From Areca catechu (Eukaryota > Streptophyta > Magnoliopsida > Arecales > Arecaceae), in assembly GCA_021397845.1 (NCBI GenBank), contig CM038053.1, positions 105,998,026 to 106,062,025 on the forward strand: DNA of 64,000 nucleotides, written 5' to 3'. The first letter of the stretch is position 1, and each line of letters opens with the position of its first letter. Under the pieces are notes generated by a model. That model saw nothing but the letters and a program-made list of their open reading frames with translations, was not told the DNA's origin and made no database searches. Below, one piece after another: positions 31,027 through 42,130 of this stretch. Position numbers and translations under genes: made by a program.

Positions 31027-31264
31027 TCAAAATGGGATTACGGTGAAAAGAAAGAAAAAACTCCGAAGGGGCGCGACTCTTTTCTCTGCGCGCGCCCTTC
31101 TGAGTTTTTCACGATCCCTCTTCGCGTCTGTCCATCCCAAAGGCCGTGAGATTAATCCCAAGGCGTGAGATTAATCCCAAGGGCCGTGAGATTAAGAGAG
31201 AAGACGTGAGAAGGGAGAGAGGGCGTGAGAGGATTTTTCAGAAGAGAAGGCGCCTCTCTGTCGC

Positions 31265-31276
31265 CTATTTAAGAAG
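31265..31276 (+). promoter_or_regulatory. Putative TATA box of Copia-1 LTR
   Basis: CTATTTAAGAAG, followed about 45 bp on by CTACGGCGAAGCC and a pyrimidine-rich region typical of plant leader starts. Repeated in the 3' LTR near 38728. Confidence 0.5.
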
Positions 31277-31995
31277 AAGGCTTCACCGTAAAAATTAATT
31301 CCAGATTTTCTACGGCGAAGCCTTGCTTCTCTTTCCTTCTCCCTCTCCAGAAGACTGTTTCCCCCTCCTCTCTTTCTTCTTTGATTCCTTTACAGAGCCT
31401 AGGCTCTGTCGAATCTCAGAACAGAAGGAGAGTCAGAGAGAGAAACTCTCCGACGGTAAAGGAAGAAGGCGCCTCTTTTCTTCTTTCTTACATTAAGACA
31501 ACTTTGTCTTAATCTTCTTCTCCCTCCAAGACAAGCCTTGTCTCATTTTAGGACAAAGGCTTATTCTTAAGACAAGAGTGTCTTAAGGGGCCAAAGTGTC
31601 AAAAACTAGGAGAAGGGTAAGAGAGAAAGTTTTAGTCCCTGTTTGGCTAGAGGTGTCCTAGCCAATAGCCCATATATCAAGTTCTTGGGGTAGAACTTGA
31701 TTGGAAGGAACCCAATTGAGGAGTCACTGTCTTGATCATCTGCCCGTGTGGATCACCATCGGAGGGCGGACAAGTGGACGCCTGGTGTGTTCAAAAGGTT
31801 ACTCCATTTGGAGTTTATTTCTACATCAGATTGGATATAGCGATCTGAGGTTAGTATCTAAACTATGTTTAAATTTGGACATGCATGTAGTCATAAGTTT
31901 TAATTGCTAATAAGGAGATTTTGGGATTAGGGTTCGGACCTGATTTCATAAAGTTTTTGAAATCCACACTTCCGCACTGGTCACCGAACCAACAG

Positions 31996-32007
31996 TGGTA
32001 TCAGAGC
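31996..32007 (+). other. Met-tRNA PBS of Copia-1
   Basis: TGGTATCAGAGC, one base after the LTR end (ACAG). Complementary to the 3' end of plant initiator Met-tRNA. Confidence 0.95.
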
Positions 32008-33142
32008 CTCCTTATTAGGATTAAAAATTATGCAGTTCAATTCATGATGTAGTATCATGTTAAAGTTTTTATATTGATGCACAAGGCATGTCTTTGATTG
32101 AACATGAGTTTGATGATTGCCACCAGTTAGGGTTTTCCACTGAAACCCTAATTGTCTTAGAGATATGATTAGCCCTGGAGCCATCATACTGAAATAAGGT
32201 TGCCCTGGCATAATGGTGTATCCATTATGTGGTAAATGGTTGTCCTAGTATGATGGCACACATTTCACATATTTGCTTAGTTTAAAGCATGTATTAATAT
32301 ATGTGATAGCTTTTAATTGAATGTGCTGGCATTGCATGAACCCCTCTTAAAATTATATTAAGTGGTAGTATAGTTAACCGATAAGCATTATTAGTCATGA
32401 TGGATAATTAGTCATTTCGGTGTCTAGAAAGGTGGTTCTGGGAAGGTAAAGGGAATCGTGGTTTTTAATTGGTTCCGTTGACTGACCTGGCCAATTTTAA
32501 ATTGGTGTCTAGGAAAGCAACGGGGGGACCCCCACATCTCTTCCACTAGCCTGGCCGATCTGATTGATTTAACTCTTGACTAACATGCTTGGTGTTAAAA
32601 ACTATTATTGGCCTTCCTTCATGATAGGTCATCATTGTGTTACGATCTATACTAGGTTTGTTGTGTACACACAAGACCTAATATGGTGACTAACATAATT
32701 TTTGGCCTAATACAATTATTTGTTTATGGCATGATTTAAAGTAATATTTTGTTGTGTACACACAAGGGTATTACTATTAAAGTCATGACTATATGGCTAT
32801 GAAGGGTCTTACTTAACTAAAATATTATAGTTTGTTGTGTATACACAAGGCTATTAATATTTTAGAGGCCGAGATAAGTTGAGAATTGTACAGGTTACAA
32901 TTGGAAGAGTTTTCCTACCTATGAACTTATATAAGATTTGTTGTGTACACACAAGGTCTTTTATAAGGGATTGGGATCTCAACCCCACTAAGAAAGATCA
33001 ATTAAGGTTTTCTCGATCATCGTATAGAGGGTTATGATGCTCGATAAATAGTGGGAGACATTAAATTAAAGTCCTAATTTAATTATGTTTGTCATTTCAT
33101 GGTTGTTTGCTTATGTTTTCGTTCTTTGTTAAATGTAGATAA
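32008..33142 (+). other. Copia-1 leader with repeated palindromic motif
   Basis: No ORF of note. TTTGTTGTGTACACACAAG occurs, with single changes, near 32657, 32747, 32831 and 32937, each with a TGTGTACACA or TGTGTATACA core. Blocks GTGTCTAGAAAGGTGGTTC (32420) and GACCTGGCCAATT, then ATTGGTGTCTAGGA (32485-32515), resemble the Gypsy-1 leader. Confidence 0.85.
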
Positions 33143-34660
33143 ATGGCCTCTTCACTCTCACTCCGTAGTATTTTAGATGCCAACAAATTGACTGGGCCTA
33201 ATTATGTTGATTGGCTGAGAAATTTGAAAATAGTACTCAGTCAAGAAAGAATTTCCTATATTCTTGATACCCCGATTTTGGAACCACCAAGGGAAGATGC
33301 CTCGCAAGAGGAGAAGACCACATATAATATGTGGCAAAATGACTCACTTACTGTCAAATGTGTTATGCTTGCCTCTATGACTAACGAGTTGCAGAGGCAG
33401 CATGATAGCATGGATACTAACTCCATACTGCTAAATTTAAAAGAGCTTTATGGAGAACACAGTAGAACTGCTAGATATGAAATATCTAAGCAGTTGTTCC
33501 GTGCAAGGATGACAGAAGGTACATCAGTACAAGACCATGTATTAAAGATAATTGATCTAATCACTCGATTAGGTCAATTAGGTTTTGTAATGGATGGGGA
33601 GTTGAATCAAGACTTGATCTTGCAATCACTCCCAGAGTCATTTTCACAGTTTGTTCTTAATTACCATATGACAAAAACTAATTCTTCCTTGCCTGAGCTG
33701 TTGAATATGTTGAAAACAGCAGAGAGCCATGTAAAGAAAAATAAGGCTCCAGTTCTTCTTGTGGATAAGAAGAAGACAGGCAAAAGGGGTTCCAATAAGA
33801 GGATGAATCCCAAAGGGGGCATTAAGAAGAAGAAAGGAAAGAAGGCCTCCGGACAGATGACCTGCTTTCATTGTGGCAAGCCGGGTCATTGGAAAAGAAA
33901 CTGCAAGGTTTACCTTGCAAGTTTGAAGCCTGGTGCATCAGAGGCACCAAAAGGTATGAAAGAAGTTCATACTATTTTGTCATTGGATTCTTCCATTTCA
34001 AATACTTGGGTGTTGGATACCGCCTGTGGTCATAACATCTGCAAATCATTGCAGGGACTTCAGGGGCTTAAAGTATTGAAGGAAGGTAACTTTGAGCTCT
34101 ACGGTGCTGGAGGGGACCCCATCCAAGCAGAAGCTGTAGGGACTTATGTTTTGAAGTTACCTTCAGGGAAGATCTTGGAGCTAAGGAATTGTTACTATAT
34201 GCCAAAAATCATTAGAAATATCATATCTGTACCCTTGTTACTTAAACAAGGATATACTATGAATGTAATGAGCAGTGGCTGCTCAATTTCTTTATCTAAT
34301 GAAATTATATGTTATGGCATATTCTGCAATGGTCTCTTAACTCTTTCCACTAATGACAATGTTTTTCATGTTTCTAACAAACGGAAAAGAGATGATGTTA
34401 ACAATACCTTACTTTGGCATTGTCGACTTGGACATATTAGTGAGACTAGGATTAACAAGTTGTACAAAGAAAATTTCTTTGATCCTTATGACTATGAGTC
34501 ATTAGGAACTTGTGAATCATGTCTCATGGGTAAGATGACCAAGACTCCATTTAGTGGACATGGAGAAAGGACAAAAGAGTTATTAGGACTCATACACACA
34601 GATGTATGTGGGCCTATGACAACTCAAGCCTATGGTGGATACTCATACTTCACATTACTG
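33143..34660 (+). pseudogene. gag-pol: Copia-1 gag, protease and pre-integrase region
   Basis: ATG 33143 (MASSLSLRSILDANKL) starts one open frame. Residues ~1-210 are the copia gag (UBN2-like, with NYVDWLRNLKIVLSQERISY). A zinc knuckle CFHCGKPGHWKRNC is at about residues 241-254. The protease site reads WVLDTACGHNIC, with DTA instead of the usual DTG or DSG, which should weaken catalysis. The GAG-pre-integrase block LWHCRLGHISETRINKL and the CESC motif follow. The integrase opening HTDVCGPMTTQAYGGYSYF is present, then the frame is lost near 34655. No stop lies upstream of this point. Confidence 0.92.
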
Positions 34661-35125
34661 ATGATTTTTCAAGGTATGGATTTGTGTATCTAATGAAACA
34701 TAAGTCCGATGCTTTTGAAAAATTTTTAGAGTATCAAAGTATGGTAGAGAAACAGACAGGAAAAAGTATAAAGATCCTCCGATCAGATAGAGGAGGTGAA
34801 TACTTATCCACTGAGTTTCTTGATCACCTTAAAGATAAGGGGATCATCTCTGAATGGACTCCTCCTTACACACCACAATTAAATGGTGTTGCTGAAAGGA
34901 GGAATCGTACTTTATTGGATATGGTACGGTCCATGATGTGCTTCACGGAGTTACCTTTTTCTTTCTGGGGATATGCTTTGGAAACAGCAACTTATATCTT
35001 GAATAGAGTACCATCTAAAACTGTCTCTAGCACTCCATATGAATTATGGAGAAGTAAGAAGCCCAATCTTAAGTATATTAAGATATGGGGATGTCCAGCC
35101 TATGTAAAAAGGAATTTGGACATAA
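34640..35125 (+). pseudogene. Copia-1 integrase core
   Basis: Continues in the +1 frame relative to gag from about 34655: TDDFSRYGFVYLMKHKSDAF, RSDRGGEYLSTEF and PYTPQLNGVAERRNRTLLD carry the second Asp and the Glu of the DDE site. The first Asp is in HTDV before the frame change. The integrase then ends in KRNLDIN, where the next frame takes over at about 35110. Residue spacing is normal for copia integrase, so one or two base losses explain the breaks. Confidence 0.9.
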
Positions 35126-35413
35126 ACTAGATGCTAGAGCAGACAAATGTCTATTTATCGGATATCCTAGAGATAGTATAGGATATGTGTTCTACCACCT
35201 TGCTGAACAAAAGTATTGGTCAGTAGGCATGCCACTTTTATGGAAAAGGAATTTATCCTACAAAAGGGCACTGGTAGAAATATCGAACTCAATGAGATTC
35301 AACAAATAGACACTTCTCAGTCAAGTAACAACATAGTTAATATAGACCTGAACACACTCCTATCCGTAGGTCTGATAGGGTGCGACAGGCACCTGAGAGG
35401 TATGGGTTCATAA
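35085..35413 (+). pseudogene. Integrase C-terminal linker of Copia-1
   Basis: KEFGHKLDARADKCLFIGYP, then GYVFYHLAEQKYWSV, belong to the usual copia integrase C-terminus and were read from a different frame from about 35112. A further change at about 35222 moves to RHATFMEKEFIL. The linker ends at the start of RT near 35390. Confidence 0.8.
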
Positions 35414-36167
35414 TTGAAAATAATGAAGCCCAAATCATTCAAAATGATGAGCCTCTAACCTATACGGAAGCAGTCATGAGTAGAGACTCAGACAAATGGC
35501 TGGAAGCCATGAGATCCGAGATGGACTCCATGTATGTCAACCAAGTATGGTCTTTGGTTGATGCACCAGAGGGTATTAACCCTATTGGGTGTAAATGGGT
35601 CTATAAAAGGAAGATTGGGGCAGATGGCCAAGTTGAAACTTATAAAGCCAGATTGGTGGCTAAGGGTTTCAGACAAAAACAGGGAATAGATTATGATGAA
35701 ACATTTTCCCTGTTGCCATGCTCAAATCTATTCGGATTATGCTTGCTATAGCAGCATATCATGATTATGAGATCTGGCAAATGGATGTAAAAACTGCATT
35801 CCTCAATGGTTTCCTTGAGGAAGAGGTTTATATGTCACAACCAGAAGGTTTTGTCTTGGAGACTAAACCTAATCAGGTATGTAGGCTAAAGAAATCCATT
35901 TATGGATTAAAGCAAGCATCCAGGAGTTGGAACATCCGATTTGATAAAACAGTCAAAGAATTTGATTTTTTCAAAAATGAGGATGAACCTTGTGTGTACA
36001 AGAAGACTAGTGGGAGTGCCATAGTTTTCTTAGTTCTATATGTTGATGATATACTTATTATTGGGAATGATATCCCAATGTTACAATCAGTCAAAGTGTG
36101 GTTATCGAAACAGTTTTCCATGAAAGACTTGGAGAAGCATCCTATATACTGGTATAAAGATCTATAG
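35380..36167 (+). pseudogene. Copia-1 reverse transcriptase
   Basis: Starts with APERYGFIIENNE, then the RT palm entry AEMDSMYVNQVW-like (here SEMDSMYVNQVWSLVDAP), GCKWVYKRKIGADG, YKARLVAKGFRQKQGIDYDE, MDVKTAFLNGFLEEEVYM and LYVDDILIIGND. The catalytic YVDD is intact (about 36041-36052). Frame breaks at about 35710 and about 36140 remove the FSPV and MKDLGEA motifs from the same frame. Function requires the polyprotein, which is not open. Confidence 0.92.
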
Positions 36168-36235
36168 AATAGATCAAGAAGGATGCTTGGCTTGTCCCAG
36201 TCTAGGTACATTGACCAGGTGCTAAAGAATTTAGC

Positions 36236-37021
36236 ATGGAGGAAAGTAAAAGAGGTTACTTACCTATTGGTCATGGCATACGTCTTTCTAAGAGGATGTC
36301 TCCTAAGACACCTGAAGAAAGAAATAGAATGAGTTCTATACCTTATGCTTCGGCTATAGGGTCGATTATGTATGCTATGTTATGTACTAGGCCTGATGTG
36401 GCATATGCCTTGGGTGTAGCCAGTAGATTTCAGGCTGATCCAGGAGAGGATCACTGGAAGGCTGTGAAAAATATTCTTAAGTACCTGAGAAGGACTAAGG
36501 ATATTTTTCTTATATACGGAGGATCTGATCTTAAACTAGAAGCCTATTCAGACTCTAGTTTTCAATCAGACCCAGATGATAGTAAATCCATTTCAGGGTA
36601 TGTCTTTACCTTGAATGGTGGAGCAGTAAGTTGGAAGAGCACTAAACAGCAGACTGTAGCTGACTCAACTACCGAGGCAGAGTACATAGCTGTCAGTGAA
36701 GCCGCCAAGGAAGCTGTCTGGATGAAGAAATTCATCACAGAGTTGGGAGTAGTTCCTGAGATTGAGAACCCGGTGCCACTCTATTGTGATAACACTGGAG
36801 CAGTTGCTCAAGCTAAGGAACCGAGAGCCCATCACAAGTCCAAGCACATTCTGAGACGCTTCCATCTTGTCCGAGAGATAATCGAAAGACAAGAAGTCTG
36901 CATCAATAGAGTAGATACAAAGAACAACATAGCAGACCCGTTCACTAAGGCTCTACCACAGCGGGAGTTTGATCGCCACCTCGATTGTATGGGGTTAAAG
37001 AATAAGAGCGATTGGCTTTAG
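36236..37021 (+). pseudogene. Copia-1 RNase H
   Basis: Minimal copia RNase H with the usual residues: EAYSDSSFQSDPDDSKSISG, TKQQTVADSTTEAEYIAVSE, PLYCDNTGAVAQAKEPRAHH, and the tail DTKNNIADPFTKALPQREFD. The three acidic residues (D in YSDS, E in EAEY, D in CDNT) are all present. It ends with a stop at 37021. The frame differs from RT, so it is not linked to it in one protein. Confidence 0.92.
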
Positions 37022-37023
37022 TG

Positions 37024-37035
37024 CAAGTGGGAGAT
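37024..37035 (+). other. Polypurine tract of Copia-1
   Basis: CAAGTGGGAGAT directly before the 3' LTR start TGAAAGG at 37036. Confidence 0.75.
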
Positions 37036-39456
37036 TGAAAGGATTATGCCCTATAAGCCAATATCTGTATCTCCCAGACCATTGTAAATTGACAAATTAA
37101 TAAAGGCAATAATTTTTTATCATTCGCTGTGTCATTATATGATGAACCCCATAGATTAGGGCTATGGTTGTAGGGCTATGATGAGATCATACCAGTGAGA
37201 TCTAAGGCCTTAAAACCCTAATCTAGAATATTCCTAGTCATAGGAACCCTGAGTTGGGGATCAGGGTTTCCGGTAAGACTGGCACATCCTATGTATGCTG
37301 AAAAGGGTGACTGCTCTCACAGTCATTTGTGTAGGACACTAATACAAGGATGTGGGTGCTCATTAGTGAATGAGTCCACTGAATAGATCCAGTTTGAGAA
37401 CATCTAATGGAGCCTTAGCTGCATGTCAATAGATGTTTCACATAGTGGGAGTTGTACAAGTAGTCCTATGACCTGAGACTGCCATAATACCTTATGTACA
37501 TGAACCCATGCTTTGGTTCAATCTCAATCATGACACTGGGTCATGCACGAGGTTGATGCTGGGTATGGTGAATTGTATATGAAGGTAATGAGTAGGTCAA
37601 CAAGGAATTGATCACTCCTAGTAGGAGGAGATTGCATCCAGCCAAATTAGGTCAGATGATGATTCAGGAAATCTTTGATCAAAGTACAGATATTAGAAAT
37701 GATTTCTATATCGAATTAATTGAATCATTAGTGTATGACTGAGCTGGGAATGAGTATAAACTGGATTTGACATGATTCCATATCCATAGTTATATTCGGG
37801 ATGCAAGATGATTGAAGGATCGAATTGTACGGGAACTTTCCACTGAAGGGTAGTTTTGGAATTACACCAGAATTTCCATATCTTCGGTAGACATGACACG
37901 TTGCTAGACGTCAATCTTGTCTTGTGGGTTGATCAAATTAAATGGTTTAATTGGATCACTAATTAGGAGGAGTCCTAATTGACTGACTCGAGTTAGCTCG
38001 ATTTGACCTAAATCGATTAGAATGAGTTCTGATCAGATTAGGTCAACTTGCACTCGGACCCACTGCTGGCTAAGTATGGAACCCAATGGGTCACACACTT
38101 AGGACAGATAATCAAGGATTTAATTTGGAATTAAATCTCGTTTGCAGATGAACACACTAGCATGTGTTGCAAACCATGACTTCTACTTGAATCGGATTCG
38201 AGTTAGGGTTCCGATTTGGTCTTTTTAGATCCAAATTCATTCCGGTTTGAATCTAATTGAAGATTTAAAACGTTGGGCTAACAATAGGCTAGCAATTGGG
38301 CTAACCTAAGAGGCTAAACCCCTTTCCCACATCGCCTAAAACCCCTCCCCTCTCTTCCCACGCGCGCGCGCAAGGAGAAGAGTCCACACGCGCGTGGACT
38401 CTCTCAAATCGCGTTTTGCATGAAAAGAAAGAAGGGAACGGCGTCTTTTGGCTGATGAGGCATGGATCAGAGTCCACCTAGGCGTGGACTCTTCAAATGG
38501 GAATTACGGTGAAAAGAAGAAAAAAACTCCGAAGGGGCGCGACTCTTTTCTTTGCGCGCGCCTTCTGATTTTTCTCGATCCCTCTTCGCGTCTGTCCATC
38601 CCAAAGGCCGTGAGATAATCCCAAGGCCGTGAGATTAATCCCAAGCCGTGAGATTAAGAGAGAAGACGTGAGAAGGGAGAGAGGGGCGTGAGAGGATTTT
38701 TCAGAAGGAGAAGGCCCTCTCTGTCGCCTATTTAAGAAGAAGGCTTCACCGTAAAAATTAATTCCAGTTTTTCTACGGCGAAGCCTTGCTTCTTTTCCTT
38801 CTCCCTCTCCAGAAGACTGTTTCCCCCCTCCTCTCTTTCTCTTTGATTCCTTTACAGAGCCTAGGCTCTGTCGAATCTCAGAACAGAAGGAGAGTCAGAG
38901 AGAGAAACTCTCCGACGGTAAAGGAAGAAGGCGCCTCTTTTCTTCTTTCTTACATTAAGACAACTTTGTCTTAATTTTCTTCTCCCTCCAAGACAAGCCT
39001 TGTCTCATTTTAGGACAAGGGCTTATTCTTAAGACAAGAGTGTCTTAAGGGGCCAGAACTGTCAAAAACTGGGAGAAGGGTAAGAGAGAAAGTTTTAGTC
39101 CCTGTTTGGCTAAAGGTGTTCTAGCCAATAGCCCATATATCAAGTTCTTGGGGTAGAACTTGATTGGAAGGAACCCAATTGAGAAGTCACTGTCTTGATC
39201 ATCTGCCCGTGTGGATCACCATCGGAGGGCGGACAAGTGGACGCCTGGTGTGTTCAAAGGTTACTCCATTTGGAGTTTATTTCTACATCAGATTGGATAT
39301 AGCGATCTGAGGTTAGTATCTAAACTGTGTTTAAATTTGGACATGCATGTAGTCATAAGTTTAATTGCTAATAAGGAGATTTTGGGATTAGGGTTCGGAC
39401 CTGATTTCATAAAGTTTTTGAAATCCACACTTCCGCACTGGTCACCGAACCCAACA
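37036..39456 (+). repeat. 3' LTR of Copia-1
   Basis: 2,421 bp, ending CCCAACA at 39456. Differences from the 5' LTR that I saw are mostly single-base length changes in homopolymer runs, plus a few substitutions (for example GCCATATC versus GCCAATATC, ATCTTCCGGG versus ATCTTCGG). Confidence 0.93.
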
Positions 39457-39937
39457 GTTTTTAGGGTTGCCTCTCGGTCCTTTATACCAACTCTGCTTTG
39501 ACCCTCTGTCGTATTTTTAGCAGCTGCTTAGTCTCTCTACAGTGATAATTACCCTCTTTTCTTTCACTGTGGATTCTATATGATTGGTTTCAAGCCTCAA
39601 ATTTTCATAGAATCTCTCACTAATGTTGGTAAGTAGGCACATTTAATGAACAAAAGAATCCCCACCCTAATTTCTTCAATGGAATCTCCAATTTTCAGCC
39701 CTAATCCTTTCAGAAAAGTGAAAATAATTTTCTACCACCAGTACCCGGGCGATTGGACATGAAATTACTTGCCTGGAGAGGTGGTGGCAGTAGCTAGTCC
39801 TCTTTCTTCTTCTTCCCTCTGTTCTTCTCTTTCCACTACTCGAGTCGGCTCTTCTTGCCGACGCTTTTGTCTTTCTTTCTATCTCAGCAGTGGGAATAGC
39901 CTTGAGAGCATTTTTTGATAGCCCTCTTAGGTGCCAT
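39457..39937 (-). pseudogene. env-like gene of Sirevirus-2, N-terminal part
   Basis: Minus-strand start at ATG 39937 (MAPKRAIKKCSQ), like MAPKKAVAKRR in Sirevirus 1. A stop follows within 18 codons and the rest is frameshifted until the Copia-1 insertion. The sequence is too decayed to recognise the domain core. Confidence 0.6.
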
Positions 39938-40354
39938 TGCCTAGATTTGGGATAATTGGAAGATTGGAACTTAAAAGAAGGTTTTGGAGAATGGAGAGAT
40001 ATCGAGATGAATGGTAGGATTTAGAGTGGAAATAAAAAGCATGAAAGCTTGGAACAGGTTACTCGGCTCTATGAAAAAATAGTTTGCCCGATATCCGAGT
40101 AGACTTGGGTAACTCTAAAATTGCTCGAGTTGGCTTGACCAGAGCAAAACCAGAACATCAGAGATTCGAGTCGGCTCGACCTGAGTGCAATTGCTAGAGT
40201 TGACTCGAATAGAAACTTTCCATAAAAGTTGAAATTGATCAGAAATGAGAATGAATTCAAGAAAATCTCATGGAGAGATGTTCAAAGAGATTGAATTGAT
40301 GTAAGAGGTTTCTAGATAATCTCTTTAATTTTGAAGAAATTATGTTTGAAAAAT
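39938..40354 (-). other. Spacer between pol and env-like gene, Sirevirus-2
   Basis: Non-coding, with GAGTCGGCTCGA-type motifs that also occur in the LTRs (40165-40180). No ORF is recognised. Confidence 0.5.
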
Positions 40355-42130
40355 CTAAAAGGGATCACAAAGACCTAATTCTTCTCTAATCATCTCAAAT
40401 CTATCTTGGTTGAGTGGCTTAGTGAAAATGTCAGCAAGTTGGTTTTCAGTAAGGATGAATTCTAGCTCAATGTCACCATTCAAACATGATCTCTAATAAA
40501 ATGATATCTAATCTCTATGTGTTTAGTTCTTGAATGCTGAATTGGATTTTTAGTTAAATTTATAACACTTATATTATCACATTTGATAGGAGTTTTAGAT
40601 TATGTAACACCAAAGTCTTCTAGTTATTGTTTAATCCATAACACTTGTGTACAACAACTCCCTGCAGCAATATACTCTACCTCAGCAGTAGATAGTGCTA
40701 TCGAGTTTTATTTCTTACAGTGCCATGAGATTAAATTCACTCCTAGAAATTAGCATGTATCGCTAGTGCTTTTTCGATCAATTTTACAACCAGTATAGTC
40801 AGCATCTGAAAATCCAATCAAATTTAATGAAGAATATTTTGAAAACCATAGACCTAGATTGCTTGTTCCTTTCAGATATCTTATGATTCTTTTAACAGCA
40901 AGCATATATGATTCTTTAGGATTAGATTGGAATCTAGCATATACACATACGCTAAACAAGATATCATGTCTACTTGTAGTTAAGTACAGTAATGATCCAA
41001 TCATACCTCGATAGACTTTTTGATCAATGTTGGATCCATCTTCATCTTTATCTAATCTGCAGGTTGGGCTCATGGGTGTGATCATTTCTTTACTTGACTC
41101 CATACCAAACTTCTTGATAATTTCTTTGGTGTATTTGGCTTGGTTAATGAAGATTCCTTTCTTTGTCTGTTTCACTTGAAGTCCAAGGAAGTAGTTAAGT
41201 TCACCCATTAAGCTCATTTCAAATTCTCCATGCATTAACTTAACAAATTCTTTACAAAGAGTTTTATTAGTTGCACCAAAATATAATATCATCAACATAA
41301 TTCTGTACGACTAATAAATCATTATCCTTCTTCTTGATGAAAAGAGTTTTATCAAATTTTTCTCTTATGAAATCATTTTCAATCAAGAAAGTGCTAAGTC
41401 TATCATACCAGGCTCTAGGTACTTGTTTCAAACCATACAATGCTTTATTGAGTTTAAAAACATGATTTAGAAAAGCATGACTTTCAAAACCTAGTGCCTA
41501 TTCTACAAAAACTTGTTCGGATATAAAACCATTCAAGAATGCACTTTTCACATCCATTTAAAAAGTTTGAAATTCATGTAGCAAGCAAATGCAAGAAGTA
41601 ATCTAATAGCTTCTAGTCTTGCTACAGGTGCATATGTTTCATCAAAATCTATACCTTCTTCTTGGTTATATTCCTAAGCCACTAATCTAGCTTTGTTTCT
41701 AATTATATTACCTTGTTCATCTAATTTGTTTCCATAGATCCATTTGGTCCTATGATGGGATGGTCTGATGGTCTTTCAACTAATATCCATACCTTATTTC
41801 TTTTAAACTGATTTAGTTCTTCATGCACAGTCATCATCTAATTAGTGTCAGATTCAGCTTCTTCTAAGCTATGAGGTTCTATTTATGACACAAAGGCTAG
41901 GTAGTCATGTGCATCTCTATGTGATGACCTAGTCCTAATATCTTGTGAATGATCACCGATAATTAAATCTCTTAGATAAAAAGTTACATACCTCCATTCC
42001 TTTGGTAGATCAACATGATCCTTACTATTTCTTCTCCTTCTTGAGTTGGTCTTTCTTGTATGCTCATGTCTTCCATTTTTTTTTTAAATTATACCTGCGT
42101 CACTGTCTATGCACTCTTCTTTCTTAGAAG
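40355..42130 (-). pseudogene. RT and RNase H of Sirevirus-2 pol
   Basis: Minus strand from about 42100: RT entry RTKWIYGNKLDEQGNIIRNK, ARLVA, EEGIDFDETYAPVARLEAIR, SAFLNGFISEQVFVE, KALYGLKQVPRAWYDRLSTF, then KKKDNDLLVVQNYVDDIIFW, with YVDD intact. A frame break near 41300 leads to RNase H (41298-40750: FGMESSKEMITPMSPTCRLD, YRGMIGSLLYLTTSRHDILF), then the tail to a stop at 40357-40355. The region before RT is replaced by Tat-like gypsy DNA at about 42130. KKKDxELLVVQ is characteristic of Sireviruses. Confidence 0.88.

Larger units (their letters stand above)
29568..31994 (+). repeat. 5' LTR of Copia-1
   Basis: 2,427 bp. CTATTTAAGAAG at 31265-31276 is a plausible TATA box, about 1.7 kb into the LTR. 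The U3 has two 9-bp-stem hairpins (30911-30934 and 31003-31026) and a short repeat of CCGTGAGATTAATCCCAAGG near 31140-31195. Confidence 0.93.
29568..39456 (+). mobile_element. Copia-1: near-complete Ty1/copia element
   Basis: A 9.9-kb element with LTRs of 2,427 and 2,421 bp (TGAAAGGATT to CCCAACA), a Met-tRNA PBS, a 1.1-kb leader, gag-pol in one order (gag, protease, integrase, RT, RNase H) and a purine tract before the 3' LTR. LTRs are nearly identical. The coding region is interrupted only by single-base frame changes. The flanking 5-mers, TGGTT and GTTTT, do not form a clean target duplication. It lies in the Sirevirus 2 env-like gene. Long LTRs suggest the Tork/Angela side of copia, with low certainty. 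Confidence 0.93.
26976..42130 (-). mobile_element. Sirevirus-like Ty1/copia element 2, interrupted
   Basis: Minus strand, 5' to 3': RT and RNase H (42130-40355), spacer, env-like gene (39937-39457, then 29567-28100), 3' UTR with polypurine tracts, and part of the 3' LTR (27425-26976). The order matches Sirevirus 1. Copia-1 (29568-39456) splits the env-like gene. Integrase, protease and gag are lost beyond about 42130, where a Tat-like gypsy begins. Confidence 0.85.

Noticed and set aside
29563..39461. Target site duplication of Copia-1
   Set aside because: The flanks are TGGTT and GTTTT, which do not match. I claim no duplication for this element.
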